DNA of 64,000 bases from RPQJ01 sp963754125 (lineage in GTDB: Bacteria; Pseudomonadota; Gammaproteobacteria; Steroidobacterales; Steroidobacteraceae): NCBI GenBank assembly GCA_963754125.1, contig CAVWEX010000003.1, forward strand, positions 49,082 through 113,081. The letters are read 5' to 3'. Below, in pieces: positions 39,905 to 49,288 of this stretch. The position numbers were made by a program, and so were the translations under genes. Numbering within the stretch: position 1 is the first letter of the stretch; each line of letters starts with the position of its first letter. The notes below the pieces were generated by a model. The model ran no database searches. It worked only from the letters and a program-made list of their open reading frames with translations, and had not been told where the DNA came from.

Positions 39905-40498
39905 TCAGGGCGGTGGAATGGCCACCGCCGTGACCGGCATCGCATCCACCTCGGCCTCGGCGAGCTTGGCCCGCACCGCCTCGAGCTCCTCGACCGTCGC
40001 GATCGGGCCGATGCGCACGCGGTAGTAGGTCTCGTCCTCGAGCGACAGGCGCTGGATCTTGGCGTCGACGCCGTACTGGGCAAGCTTGGCCTGCAGCTTC
40101 TCGGCTTCCGCCACCTGCTTGAAGGCGCCCGCCTGCAGCGTGATGCTGCCCTCGGCCAGCGTCCGCTGCGCCGTGTGCTTCTGCAGCGCGCTCTCGGGCA
40201 CCTCGAGCTCCTGGTTCGGCAGGATGTCGTAGAAGTCGTAGCGGGCCGGCTCCTCGCTTTCCGCCAGTGCCGCCGGCTCCTCAGGCGCCTGCGCAGAAGC
40301 CGGCGGCGCATCCACCGCGGGCTGAGGCACGGCCGGCTCGAGGTTTCTGTAGTGCAGGTGTACGCCGAACGCGACCGCGAGGCCGATCGCGAGTCCGGCC
40401 GCGAGCCCGATCCAGCCGTTGAAGTCGTGTGCGCCCGGGGTGTGGCGCTTGACGTGCTTGTAGTCGCGGCTCAGCGTCTTGCCGGTTGCCACGCTCAC
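39905..40498 (-). CDS. SPOR domain membrane protein
   Basis: Bitopic inner membrane protein with a periplasmic SPOR domain, which binds denuded peptidoglycan at the division septum (FtsN/DedD-type). The GTG start at 40498 overlaps the argS stop (GTGA). A short cytoplasmic part ends HDFNG; the TM helix is about residues 27-48 (IGLAAGLAIGLAVAFGVHL). A Pro/Ala/Glu linker follows, then the SPOR domain from about residue 118 (LQAGAFKQVAEAEKLQAKL, YRVRIGPIATVEELEAVRA). Length is 197 residues. The argS-SPOR gene pair is common in Gammaproteobacteria. Confidence 0.88.
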   Translation of the reverse strand: MSVATGKTLSRDYKHVKRHTPGAHDFNGWIGLAAGLAIGLAVAFGVHLHYRNLEPAVPQPAVDAPPASAQAPEEPAALAESEEPARYDFYDILPNQELEVPESALQKHTAQRTLAEGSITLQAGAFKQVAEAEKLQAKLAQYGVDAKIQRLSLEDETYYRVRIGPIATVEELEAVRAKLAEAEVDAMPVTAVAIPPP

Positions 40499-42253
40499 AT
40501 CGCCTCGGGGGCCGACACGCCCAGCAGCCCGAGCCCGTTGCGCACCACCTGCCGCAGGCCCTGGATCAGCGTGACCCGCGCGTCTCGCAGCTCCGGGTCC
40601 TCGACCAGGAACTGGTGGGCGTTGTAGTAGGTGTGGAAGTCGTTCGCGAGCTCGCGCAGGTAGTGCACCAGCGCGTGCGGCGCGCGCAGCAGCGCCGCCG
40701 ACTCCACCACCTCGGGGAAGCGGCTCAGCGAGGCGAGCAGCGCCTGCTCGTGCGGCTCGACGAGCCGCGCCAGCGACGCGCGACCGCGGGCGGCGTCGTG
40801 CTCGAAGCTGCTTCTCGCGCATCTGCCTCATGACGCTGCACACGCGGGCGTGCGCGTACTGGATGTAGTAGACCGGGTTCTCGTTCGAGTGCGACGTGGC
40901 GAGCTGCAGGTCGAAGTCGAGGTGCTGGTCGTTGCTGCGCATCACGTAGAAGAAGCGCGCCGCGTCGTTGCCCACCTCGCGCCGCAGTTCGCGCAGCGTG
41001 ATGAACTCGCCCGAGCGCGTGGACATCTGCACCTTCTCGCCGCCGCGATACAGCGTGACGAACTGCACGAGGCGCACCTCGAGGCTGTCGCCCGGCTCGC
41101 CCATGGCCACCAGCCCCGCGCGCACGCGCGCGACGTAGCCGTGGTGGTCGGCGCCGAGCACGTCCACCAGCCGGTCGAAGCCGCGCTCGCGCTTCTGCAG
41201 GTGGTAGGCGATGTCGGAGGCGAAGTAGGTCTTGATCCCGTTCTCGCGCACGACGACGCGGTCCTTCTCGTCGCCGAAGTCGGTGGCGCGGAACCACTCG
41301 GCGCCGTCCTTCTCGTACACGACGCCGTTCGCGCGCAGCCGCGCGAGCGCGCGCTCGATGGCGCCGTCGGTGGCGAGGCTGCGCTCGGAGAACCACTCGT
41401 CGTAGCGGACCCCGAATTCCTCGAGGTCCTGGCGGATGTCGGCCAGGATGTCGTCGAGCGCGATCCGGAACGCCCGCTCGAAGCCGTCGTCGCCGAGCAT
41501 CGCGCGCGCGCGCGCGATCACCGCGTCGATGTAGGCGTCCTTGTCGCCGGCGGGCGCGTCGGGCGGCAGGTCGCGGAAGATCTCGGCCGCCGGCCGCACC
41601 AGCGTCCGCCCGGCCTGCTCGACCAGCTTGTCGGCGATCGGGTGCAGGTAGTCGCCGCGGTAGCCGTTGCTCGGGAACGGGAACTGCTCACCGAAGCACT
41701 CGAGGTAGCGCAGCCACACGCTGGCCGCGAGGATGTCCATCTGCCGGCCGGCGTCGTTGATGTAGTACTCGCGGTGCACGCTGAAACCGGCGGCGTCGAG
41801 CAGGTTCGCGAGCGTGGCGCCAAAGGCGGCGTGGCGGCCGTGGCCCACGTGCAGCGGCCCCGTGGGGTTCGCCGAGACGAACTCGACGATGACGCGCTGG
41901 CCGGCGCCGAGGGTGCTGCGCCCGTAGGCCGCGCCCTCGTCGAGCACGCGCTCGAGCTCGCGGTGGTAGCCCGAGGGCGCGACGAAGAAATTGATGAAGC
42001 CGGGCCCGGCAATCTCGACCTTCGAGACGAGCTCGCTCTGCGGCAGCGCGTCGATGATGGCCTGGGCGAGGTCGCGCGGCTTGCGCTTCGCCGCCTTGGC
42101 GAGCTGCATCGCGGCATTCGTCGCGAAGTCGCCGTGGGTCGGGTCGCGGGTGCGCTCGAGCGTCGGCGCGGACTGCGTCGCGGCGACCGCGCGCAGGTCT
42201 TCCGGCAGGGCGGCCAGCGCGTCCTGCACGAGCTTTTCGATCAGGTATTTCAA
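40495..42253 (-). CDS. argS: Arginyl-tRNA synthetase (one frame break)
   Basis: Class I aminoacyl-tRNA synthetase charging tRNA-Arg. The N-terminal tRNA-recognition domain begins MKYLIEKLVQDALAALPEDL. The HIGH-type motif is FVSANPTGPLHVGHGRHAA, near residue 120. The KMSK-equivalent region is KVQMSTRSGEFITLREL, with NDAARFFYVMRSNDQHLDFD. One extra base near 40812 breaks the frame; the repaired C-terminus reads HALVHYLRELANDFHTYYN and ends GVSAPEAM. The repaired length is about 585 residues, normal for the enzyme. A break in such an essential gene supports sequencing error rather than decay. Confidence 0.95.
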
Positions 42254-42421
42254 GGCGTTGCCGTCGGAAAGAGAGGGTCGGCGGGGGCCGTCAGTCTAGG
42301 CAAATGCGGCCGGGGAAGCGAGTCCGGGCAAGCCCGGGCGAGGCGGGCCGCACGAACGCGTCAACCGACCGGCAGCGCGCGCGTTGATAATGACTTCCAA
42401 CCCTGACTGCCGGAGACCGCC

Positions 42422-42866
42422 ATGCGCTGGATTGCACTTCTCGCCCCTTTGCTCATCGCCGCTACCGCCACCGCGCAGTCCGGTGGCTGGCAATCCGGCG
42501 CCAACCCCGGTCGCGGGCCGATGGACGCCAATAACGACGGCATCGTCACCCGCGAAGAGGCACAAAGCCTATCCGCGGTTGTCGGCCGACTTCGATGCAG
42601 CCGACACCAACAAGGACGGCAAGCTCGACGCCGCCGAGATGAATGCGCACCGCGAACGCATGAAAGTCGAGATGCGCGCCAAGGCCGAGGAACGCTGGAA
42701 GGCGGCCGACACGGACGCCGACGGCGCCCTCTCGCGCGCCGAGGCCGAGGCCTCGATGCCGCACATGGCCCAGCGCTTCGAGACCTTCGACGCCAACGCC
42801 GACGGCAAGGTCTCGCGCGACGAGATGCACAACTTCCGCATGAAGAAGAAAAAGCCGCGCGACTGA
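42422..42866 (+). CDS. Exported EF-hand calcium-binding protein (one frame break)
   Basis: A signal peptide (WIALLAPLLIAATATA) is followed by four EF-hand loops: DANNDGIVTREE, DTNKDGKLDAAE, DTDADGALSRAE and DANADGKVSRDE, each with the DxDxDG pattern and a terminal glutamate. A frame break near 42571 (two extra or one missing base) falls between loops 1 and 2. The repaired length is about 147 residues. It probably binds calcium in the periplasm or outside the cell; its role is unknown. It ends 7 bases from the convergent priA stop. Confidence 0.85.
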
Positions 42867-42872
42867 CCGGGC

Positions 42873-45074
42873 TCAGAACAGCTCGAGCGGGTCCACGTCG
42901 AGCGACCAGCGCACCCGGCGGGCCTCGGGCAGGTCCTCGACGGCCGGCATGAAGCGCGCGAGCAGCCGCTGCAGCGGCGCGTGCGTCGGCGCGTGCAGCA
43001 GCAGCTGCGCGCGATACATGCCGGCGCGGCGCTCCATCGGCGCCGTGGCGGGGCCGAGCACCTCGAGCCCGGGCGGCGCGAGCGAGGCCGCGATGTCGCG
43101 CGCGCGCTCGAGGAACTCGAGGGGCAGCTCGCGCCGCGCCGCCTCGGCGCGCACCACCGCGATGCGGGCGAACGGCGGCCAGCGCGCATTGCGACGCTCC
43201 TCGAGTGCCGCAGTGGCGAAGGCGTCGTAGCCGCCCGCGATCAGCTGCGCGAGCAGCGGGTGCTCGGGGTATTCGGTCTGGATCAGCACCTCGCCCGGGC
43301 GCTCGGCGCGTCCGGCGCGCCCCGCGACCTGCACGATGGTCTGCGCGAGCCGCTCGCTGGCGCGAAAGTCCGTGCCGAAGAGTCCCTGGTCGGCGTTGAG
43401 CACCACCACGAGGCTCACGTCCGGGAAGTGGTGGCCCTTGGTGAGCATCTGCGTGCCCACCAGCAGGCGCACCGCGCCGCTCGTCACCCGGTCGAGCGCG
43501 GCCTCGAGCGCGCCGCGGCGGCGCACGGCGTCGCGGTCGATGCGCTCGAGCGGCGCGTCCGGGAAGAGCTGCGCGAGCGTTTCCTCGATGCGCTCCGTGC
43601 CCTGGCCCACCGGCTTCGCGGGCTCGCCGCAGGTCGGGCACAGCTCGGGGATGCGCTGCTCGCTGCCGCAGTGGTGGCAATGCAGGCGCCCCTCGCGCTG
43701 GTGCACCGTGAGGCGCGCGTCGCAGCGCGGGCAGGGCGCCGCCCAGCCGCAGGCCGGGCAGAACAGCGTCGGCGCGTAGCCGCGCCGGTTGAGGTACAGC
43801 AGCACCTGGCCGCCTGCGTCGAGGTGCCGCTTGATCGTGAGCACCACCGGCGTGGCGATGCCCTGCGTGGCGGCGTGGCGGCGCAGGTCGATCAGGTGGA
43901 TCGCGGGCGCGCTCGCGCCGCCGGTGCGCGCCGGCAGTTCGAGCAGCGTCGCGCGCCCGGCCTGCACGCGCTCGAGGCTCTCGAGCGAAGGCGTCGCCGA
44001 GCCGAGCACCACCGGCACCGACAGCCGTTGCGCCCGCGCGAGCGCGAGGTCGCGCGCCGAGTAGCGGAATCCTTCCTGCTGCTTGTAGGACGGGTCGTGC
44101 TCCTCGTCCACGACGATGAGCCCCGGCCGCGCCAGCGGCGCGAAGATCGCCGAGCGCGTGCCGATCACCACGGGCGCCTCGCCGCTGCGGGCGGCGCGCC
44201 AGGCCCGCAGGCGTTCCTGGTCGGGCAGCGAGGAGTGCAGCACGGCGAGCGGCGCGTCGAAGCGCTCGGCAAAGCGCGCCACGAGCTGCGGCGTGAGCGA
44301 GATCTCCGGCACCAGCACCAGCGCCTGCTGGCCGCGGGCCACGACCTCGGCGATCGCGCGCAGGTACACCTCGGTCTTGCCGCTGCCGGTCACGCCGTGC
44401 AGCAGGAAGGGTGCGAAGCGACCGGCTGCCGCCACAATCGCCTCGATCGCGCGGGCCTGCTCCGGCGTGGGCTCGGGCCCGGTGCCCACGTTCACCGGCC
44501 GGCGCGGCGCCACGGCCGGCGCCACCTGCAGGCGCATCGCCCAGCCGCGCTTCTCGAGCTCGCGCAGGTGCTCGCGCCAGCGGGGCGACAGTGCGGTCAG
44601 CGCAGCCGCGTCGGCGGCCGCGTGGGCACCGAGCGCGTCGACCAGCTCGCGCAGCCGCCCGGCGCGGGCCGACAGCGGCGGCAGTTCTCCAGCGCGCGCC
44701 GCCGCGGTCAGCGTCCAGCGTTCCTCGATCCCGAGGGCGGCCGCGCCGGCGCGCAGCGGGGCCGGCAGGGCCGCGGCGATCACCTCGCCAGGCGCGTGGT
44801 GGTAGTAGTCGGCAGACCAGCGCAGCAGCTCGAGCAGCGTCGCGTCGATCACCGGCGTCTCGTCGATGAGCGCGACGGCAGCGCGCAGCTTGGCAGCCGG
44901 AACCTCGGAGGTTGCGCTCCGCTCGACCAGCACGCCGACGACCCGCCGGCGCCCGAACGGCACCCACAGCCGCACCCCCGGAACGAGGCGTTCTGCGTCC
45001 ACGCCGGGCGGCGCCCGGTAGTCGAACAGGCGCCGCAGCGGCACGTCCACGGCGAGGCGAAGGATGTCGCTCAA
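42873..45074 (-). CDS. priA: Primosomal protein N' (replication restart helicase)
   Basis: PriA is the 3'-5' helicase that reloads the replisome at stalled forks. Length is 733 residues and the frame is intact. The start is TTG 45074, giving MSDILRLAVDVPLRRLFDY, a standard PriA start. Helicase motifs are Walker A HGVTGSGKTEVYL, LVLVPEISLTPQL, VVDEEHDPSYKQ, GSATPSLES and LVGTQMLTKGHHFPDV. Eight cysteines in CPACG, CPRC, CHHCG and CPTCG form the two-zinc cluster. DnaA-box-like repeats lie about 20 bases upstream of the start. Confidence 0.96.
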   Translation of the reverse strand: MSDILRLAVDVPLRRLFDYRAPPGVDAERLVPGVRLWVPFGRRRVVGVLVERSATSEVPAAKLRAAVALIDETPVIDATLLELLRWSADYYHHAPGEVIAAALPAPLRAGAAALGIEERWTLTAAARAGELPPLSARAGRLRELVDALGAHAAADAAALTALSPRWREHLRELEKRGWAMRLQVAPAVAPRRPVNVGTGPEPTPEQARAIEAIVAAAGRFAPFLLHGVTGSGKTEVYLRAIAEVVARGQQALVLVPEISLTPQLVARFAERFDAPLAVLHSSLPDQERLRAWRAARSGEAPVVIGTRSAIFAPLARPGLIVVDEEHDPSYKQQEGFRYSARDLALARAQRLSVPVVLGSATPSLESLERVQAGRATLLELPARTGGASAPAIHLIDLRRHAATQGIATPVVLTIKRHLDAGGQVLLYLNRRGYAPTLFCPACGWAAPCPRCDARLTVHQREGRLHCHHCGSEQRIPELCPTCGEPAKPVGQGTERIEETLAQLFPDAPLERIDRDAVRRRGALEAALDRVTSGAVRLLVGTQMLTKGHHFPDVSLVVVLNADQGLFGTDFRASERLAQTIVQVAGRAGRAERPGEVLIQTEYPEHPLLAQLIAGGYDAFATAALEERRNARWPPFARIAVVRAEAARRELPLEFLERARDIAASLAPPGLEVLGPATAPMERRAGMYRAQLLLHAPTHAPLQRLLARFMPAVEDLPEARRVRWSLDVDPLELF

Positions 45075-45095
45075 GGGCGTCCCGGCTTATGTGAA

Positions 45096-45131
45096 GTTGT
45101 CCACAGAGGCTGTGGACAACTCTGTGGATGG
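45096..45131. promoter_or_regulatory. Inverted DnaA-box-like repeats upstream of priA
   Basis: GTTGTCCACAG (45096-45106) and its exact reverse complement CTGTGGACAAC (45110-45120) are separated by AGG. A third partial copy, TGTGGAT, follows at 45123. The inner 9-mer TTGTCCACA differs from the E. coli DnaA box at one position and equals the form usual in high-GC bacteria. The site may link priA (or the divergent sigma factor) to DnaA. As a hairpin it could also act in RNA. Confidence 0.5.
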
Positions 45132-45421
45132 AGGTCGGGTATGCGAGCCAAGTGCCGGTTCCGCGGGCCAGTTCTGCGAACTGCCGATAATTTGATCAGC
45201 AGATATTAAAATCAATCCAATCATTGACTTGCGAATTCAGGCCCGATCCGGGTGGGCGCCTGGTCGGGCATCCGGGGTGGATCGGAGGGCGCCGCGCAAC
45301 CCACTGCCGCGGCGCAGTGCACATCTTCCCTCACGGAATCTGCGTCAACCAATTGGCGGGACAGGCGTTTTACCGATTGCAGCGGCCTCGATGCCGCGTC
45401 CCGACCGTCGAGTCTAACCGC
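45132..45421. other. Intergenic region between priA and the sigma factor gene
   Basis: Divergent promoter region. An AT-rich patch around 45180-45240 (with GATAATTTGATC and ATATTAAAATCAATCC) stands out and may hold the promoter of the rightward sigma-factor operon. No gene was recognised here. Confidence 0.5.
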
Positions 45422-46047
45422 ATGATGGGCCCTGCTACGCTTGAAGTCCTGCCGACCGGGCTGCCGGCAGACGTCGAATGCGCGCGCCGTGAGGAGGCCT
45501 CCCTGGACGCTGCCGAGACCCTCGACCACTTTCTCGCCGGCGTGGAGCGACGCGCCTTCCGCATCGCCCAGATGGCGCTGCGCGATCGCGACGACGCGCT
45601 CGACGTCGTGCAGGACGCCATGCTGCACCTGGCACGCAGTTACGGCGGCCGGCCGAGCGGGGAGTGGCGGCCGCTCTTCTACCGGATCCTCTACAACGGC
45701 ATCCGCGACAAGCAGCGGCGACGCACCGTGCGCTCGCGCCTGTTCGGACTGCTGCCGGGCTCGCACGCCGACGAGGACGGACCGCGGGAGGACCCGCTCG
45801 AGCGCGTCGCCGACGGCGCGCCCGGACCCGACCGCCAGCTCATGGCCGACCAGGCGATGCAGCGTCTCGAGATCGGCGGTCGCTGCGCTGCCGGCGCGTC
45901 AACGGGAGGCCTTCACGTTGCGTTGTCTGGAGGAGCATGGACGTCGCAGAAACCGCCACCGCGATGGGCTGTTCCGAGGGCAGCGTGAAGACGCACTATT
46001 TCCGCGCGCTGCAGTCGCTGCGCACGAGCTTGGGCGAGGTGTACTGA
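45422..46047 (+). CDS. ECF-type RNA polymerase sigma factor (two frame breaks)
   Basis: Group 4 sigma factor. Region 2 is recognised in FLAGVERRAFRIAQMALRD and DALDVVQDAMLHLARSYG, followed by WRPLFYRILYNGIRD. Single extra bases near 45878 and 45935 break the frame in region 4. The repaired sequence reads AVAALPARQREAFTLRCLEE and DVAETATAMGCSEGSVKTHY, a clear sigma-4 helix-turn-helix. The start at 45422 is tentative, since the first 25 residues are unconserved. It forms an operon with the DUF3619 gene (TGATG overlap), a small exported protein and the DUF3106 gene. Confidence 0.85.
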
Positions 46048-46454
46048 TGAGCGAGCACGACGTGGAACCGCGGGAGGAGGCGCTCGAGCGGCGCACCCGC
46101 GAGGTGTTCGAGGCGAGCGTCGAGCAGCTCGACGCCGGCACGCGGGCAAGGCTGAGGGCGGCCCGCCAGGCAGCGATCGCCGAGCTGGAGTCCCGCCAGC
46201 GGCCCGCGTGGCAGGGATGGTTGCCCGTGGCCGTGGCGGCATCCACGGTGCTGGTCGCCGTGCTGTTGTGGCGTGCGCCCGCGGAGGCACCCGTGCCGGT
46301 CGCAAGCTCGGGCGCCACGGAGGCGATCGATGCACTCGAGATCGTCGCCGCGGGTGACGACCTCGACCTCGTGGCCGAGGACCTGGAGTTCTATGTGTGG
46401 CTCGAGCAGGCCGAACTCGACGGTCACGATGACCACAACGGCGGGCAGGGCTGA
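46047..46454 (+). CDS. DUF3619-like putative anti-sigma protein
   Basis: A 135-residue bitopic membrane protein. The N-terminal cytoplasmic part (LERRTREVFEASVEQLDAGT, then RARLRAARQAAIAELE) is DUF3619-like. One TM helix is at about residues 60-78 (WLPVAVAASTVLVAVLLWR), and an acidic C-terminal part (DLDLVAEDLEFYVWLEQAEL) lies outside. The start overlaps the sigma factor stop by one base. Single-TM proteins coupled this way to ECF genes are usually their membrane anti-sigma factors; here that is inference. Confidence 0.75.
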   Translation: MSEHDVEPREEALERRTREVFEASVEQLDAGTRARLRAARQAAIAELESRQRPAWQGWLPVAVAASTVLVAVLLWRAPAEAPVPVASSGATEAIDALEIVAAGDDLDLVAEDLEFYVWLEQAELDGHDDHNGGQG

Positions 46455-46458
46455 GGAC

Positions 46459-46725
46459 ATGGACCGATCCCGAGCGGCGTGGCTGGTGCTGGCGGTTGCG
46501 ACGCTGCCCGCGACCGCGGCGGAGCCCGGCGGACCAGCAGCGGCGGTCGGCCCGGCGCCGAGTGCCGAGCTGCTCGAGTACCTCGGCACGTGGAACGGGG
46601 ACGAGGAATGGCTGCACACGGAGGAGCTGCTGCCGGCGCCGACGGGCAAGCCGGGAGCGGACCGCGGCAAGGCCGATCTTGAACGGGCGAAACGCGCCGG
46701 TGCGCACGTACCGACGGAGCAATGA
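46459..46725 (+). CDS. Small exported protein of the sigma factor operon
   Basis: An 88-residue protein with a signal peptide (AAWLVLAVATLPATAAE) and a conserved-looking core LLEYLGTWNGDEEWL. The rest is Pro/Gly/Ala and basic residues. It lies 4 bases after the DUF3619 gene and overlaps the DUF3106 gene by ATGA. Proteins with this short LEYLGxW motif recur in such operons; no function is known. Confidence 0.72.
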   Translation: MDRSRAAWLVLAVATLPATAAEPGGPAAAVGPAPSAELLEYLGTWNGDEEWLHTEELLPAPTGKPGADRGKADLERAKRAGAHVPTEQ

Positions 46726-47288
46726 ACATGAAGCGTCAGATGTGGATCGTGATTGCCTGCGTGCTGCTCGGAAGCGCCAGTGCCTTCGCCCAGGGTGGGT
46801 CGGGGCAGGGCGGATCGGGCGTCGCCTGGCAGGATCTCTCCCCGGAACAACAGCAGGCACTCGAGCCGCTGCGCGAACGCTGGGACACGATTCCTGGCGG
46901 CCGGCAGCAGGCACTGTCACGCGGCGCCGAGCGCTGGCAGCAGATGACGCCCGAGCAGCGGGCGCGCGCCCAGGAGCGACTCGAGCGCTGGCGCGACCTG
47001 TCGCCGGAACAGCAGCAGCAGTTCCGGTCGCGCTACGAACGGTTGAAGTCGTTGCCGCCCGAGGAGCAGCAGCGGCTGCGCGAGAACTTCCGTCGCTTCC
47101 GTGACCTGCCGCCCGAGGAGCGCGAGCGCCTGCGCCACCGTTGGCAGGACCTCACGCCGGAGGAGCGGGAGCAGATGCGCGAGAAATGGGAACAGATGAC
47201 CCCGGATGAACGCGAAGCCGCGCGCAGCAGGATGCGCGAGCAACGCGAGATGCGACAGCAACCGCGTCCGCAGGAGCGCGGCCAGTAG
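46722..47288 (+). CDS. DUF3106 periplasmic protein
   Basis: A 188-residue exported protein. After a signal peptide (IVIACVLLGSASAFA) it consists of about eight tandem helical units of the type W-x2-L/M-[ST/P]-PE-[QE]-[QR] (WQDLSPEQQQALEPL, WQQMTPEQRARAQERL, WRDLSPEQQQQFRSRY, FRDLPPEERERLRHRW). This is the DUF3106 pattern, similar to CpxP/Spy-type LTxxQ helices that sense or chaperone envelope proteins. It is the last gene of the ECF sigma operon, suggesting envelope stress sensing (inference). Confidence 0.85.
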   Translation: MNMKRQMWIVIACVLLGSASAFAQGGSGQGGSGVAWQDLSPEQQQALEPLRERWDTIPGGRQQALSRGAERWQQMTPEQRARAQERLERWRDLSPEQQQQFRSRYERLKSLPPEEQQRLRENFRRFRDLPPEERERLRHRWQDLTPEEREQMREKWEQMTPDEREAARSRMREQREMRQQPRPQERGQ

Positions 47289-47333
47289 TCGGCGATCGCG
47301 CGCTCACCTGAGTGCCCGCTCCCGACGGCCAGG

Positions 47334-49202
47334 TTAGTGGATCGCGGGCGCCTCCCCTCGCGATGGACTGTCCCCGTGGCCTCCCGTAGGTGCCGGCACG
47401 ACCGGGTCGAAGCGTACCCGTGCCAGCTGCCGAGGCGAGGAGCCCACCCGAGTCAGGAACGGTACCCATCGCGGGTCGCCACGCAGGTTCGCGAACTGCG
47501 GATCGACAGCCACGTCGTGCCAACCGCGTGACCCGGAGACCTCGTACTCCCTCTCCAGCCACTGGAACGCCGAGTCGGACTGGCCGCGGAACGCCTGCAC
47601 GTACCCGATGTTGTAGGCGGCGTCGTTCCCGAACTTCTCGATCAGCTCCGCGAGCGCAGCTTCCGATTCGGCGTGGCGACCGAGGGCGTGCAAGGCCATC
47701 GGCAGACCGATGAGGCGGTGGGGCTCGGACTGCTCCTCATGGATCGCTGCAAGCGCCGCTTCGGGTTCTCCTTTCAATAGCAGCGCCACGCCGATGTAGT
47801 ACTGCGTCGCAATGCGGTCCGGACTCAGCGTCAAGGCGGTGCGGAACGAAGCGATGGCGTCGTCCCACCGGCCGGCGAGCAGGTACATGTGGCCCATGTT
47901 GTGCTGACCGATCGCGCTCCTCGGATCGTGCGCGAGGTAGTACTCGTTGAGTGCGATGGCGAGTTCCATCCGACCGAGGGTCTGCGCAAGCGACGCGGCA
48001 TCGCCGTAGACCGTGGGAGGCGCCGTGCCGGAAGCGAACGCGCGCTCGAAGTGGCGCGCGGCGGCGGCGAAGTCGTCGTCGTAGCGCGTGGAGATCCATC
48101 CGAGTCGACCGTGCGCGACCGGGCTGTCGGGCGCGATCGCGAGCGCCGCATTGACGGCCTCGCGCGCCAGCCGGTAGCGCTCGTCCCGGTCCCACAGGCC
48201 GAGGTCCGCCTGCATGCTGTAGATGATGGCGAGGCCCTCCCACGCCGGGGCGTAGCCGGGATCGATCGCGACCGCCTTGCGAAACAACTCGACGGATTCA
48301 TCCATACCCTGCCGGGTGTAGAGTCGTCCGCGCTGGCGTGCATCCAGCGTCAGTGCGTAGGCCTCCGGGTCCGTCGCCTCGACCGTGGGCGTCGGACCCA
48401 GCAGTGTGATGCGCAGCTTCTCGACGACTGCCGCCGCGATCTCGTCCTGGATGGCGAACACGTCTCCGGCGGTGCGTTCCCAGGTCTGCGACCAGAGGTT
48501 CGCTTCGGAGTGCGCGTCGATGAGCTTGGCAGTCACGCGCAGCCGGTTGCCGGAGCGGCGCACCGAGCCCTCGAGGATGTGCGAGATGCCCAGCTCCTCG
48601 GCGATCTGCCGCGTCCTTAAATCCTTGCCCTTGTACGAAAAAGCCGAGGTCCGGGAGATCACGCGCAACTGGGGCAGTCGGGCGAGGAGGTTCAGCAACT
48701 CTTCCGCCATGCCGTCGGAGAAGTACTCCTGCGCGGGGTCGGGACTCATGTTCGCGAACGGCAGCACGACCAGCGATCGGCCCACCGATCCCCGTCGCAG
48801 AAGGTCGCTGCGGACGGCGGCACGCGCCGACTCGACGCGCGAGCGGTCGCGTACCGGGTCGAGCACGAACTTGTCGAAAGCGAACAGGCCGACCGCTGAC
48901 GCGAGCACGATCATGATCGCCCGATCGAGCTTCCGTCCGGTCTGTGCGGTGATGGAATCCGCCCGGTCGACATCACGCTCTAACTTCAATCCCTCGGGCG
49001 TGACCTCGAACGCCCAGGCGAACGCGAGCGCTGGCAGTAGTCCGGCCGCCAGCACGACGATCACGACGCGAACTGCGTCGGGTCCCAACCCAAATGCAGG
49101 AAGGGTCGTTGCAGCCACCTGCACGAGCAGCCAGGCCACGACGAGGTATGCAGCCCCCACGCGGTGGACGTTCCGGCGTTTCAACTCTCGGAGAAGTGTC
49201 AA
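47334..49202 (-). CDS. FlgO/TolB-like domain protein with TPR repeats
   Basis: A 622-residue membrane protein, frame intact. It starts MTLLRELKRRNVHRVGAAYL with three or so hydrophobic helices (about residues 15-110). The FlgO/TolB-like domain begins SLVVLPFANMSPDPAQEYFS and contains DGMAEELLNLLARLPQLRVI, LGISHILEGSVRRSGNRLRV and ANLWSQTWERTAGDVF. TPR repeats cover about residues 290-600 (YAPAWEGLAIIYSMQADLGL, AIGQHNMGHMYLLAGRWDDA). Related proteins are often labelled adenylate cyclases because they share this module, but no cyclase domain is present. It probably assembles periplasmic complexes. Confidence 0.8.
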   Translation of the reverse strand: MTLLRELKRRNVHRVGAAYLVVAWLLVQVAATTLPAFGLGPDAVRVVIVVLAAGLLPALAFAWAFEVTPEGLKLERDVDRADSITAQTGRKLDRAIMIVLASAVGLFAFDKFVLDPVRDRSRVESARAAVRSDLLRRGSVGRSLVVLPFANMSPDPAQEYFSDGMAEELLNLLARLPQLRVISRTSAFSYKGKDLRTRQIAEELGISHILEGSVRRSGNRLRVTAKLIDAHSEANLWSQTWERTAGDVFAIQDEIAAAVVEKLRITLLGPTPTVEATDPEAYALTLDARQRGRLYTRQGMDESVELFRKAVAIDPGYAPAWEGLAIIYSMQADLGLWDRDERYRLAREAVNAALAIAPDSPVAHGRLGWISTRYDDDFAAAARHFERAFASGTAPPTVYGDAASLAQTLGRMELAIALNEYYLAHDPRSAIGQHNMGHMYLLAGRWDDAIASFRTALTLSPDRIATQYYIGVALLLKGEPEAALAAIHEEQSEPHRLIGLPMALHALGRHAESEAALAELIEKFGNDAAYNIGYVQAFRGQSDSAFQWLEREYEVSGSRGWHDVAVDPQFANLRGDPRWVPFLTRVGSSPRQLARVRFDPVVPAPTGGHGDSPSRGEAPAIH

Positions 49203-49288
49203 CGGCTCGCCTTTTTATTCTCGACACTTGCGATCGAGACTAGCAGATCAGGCCGTCCGTGGGGACAGCGCTGCAGCAGAGGCTGCAG

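Noticed and set aside
37630..40311. 893-residue open frame on the minus strand
   Set aside because: It is antisense to the STAND gene, Arg/Ser/Pro-rich, with no motifs; a shadow of high-GC codon bias.
47334..49202. Adenylate cyclase annotation for the FlgO-TPR protein
   Set aside because: No cyclase catalytic domain is present; only the shared FlgO/TolB-like and TPR modules are.
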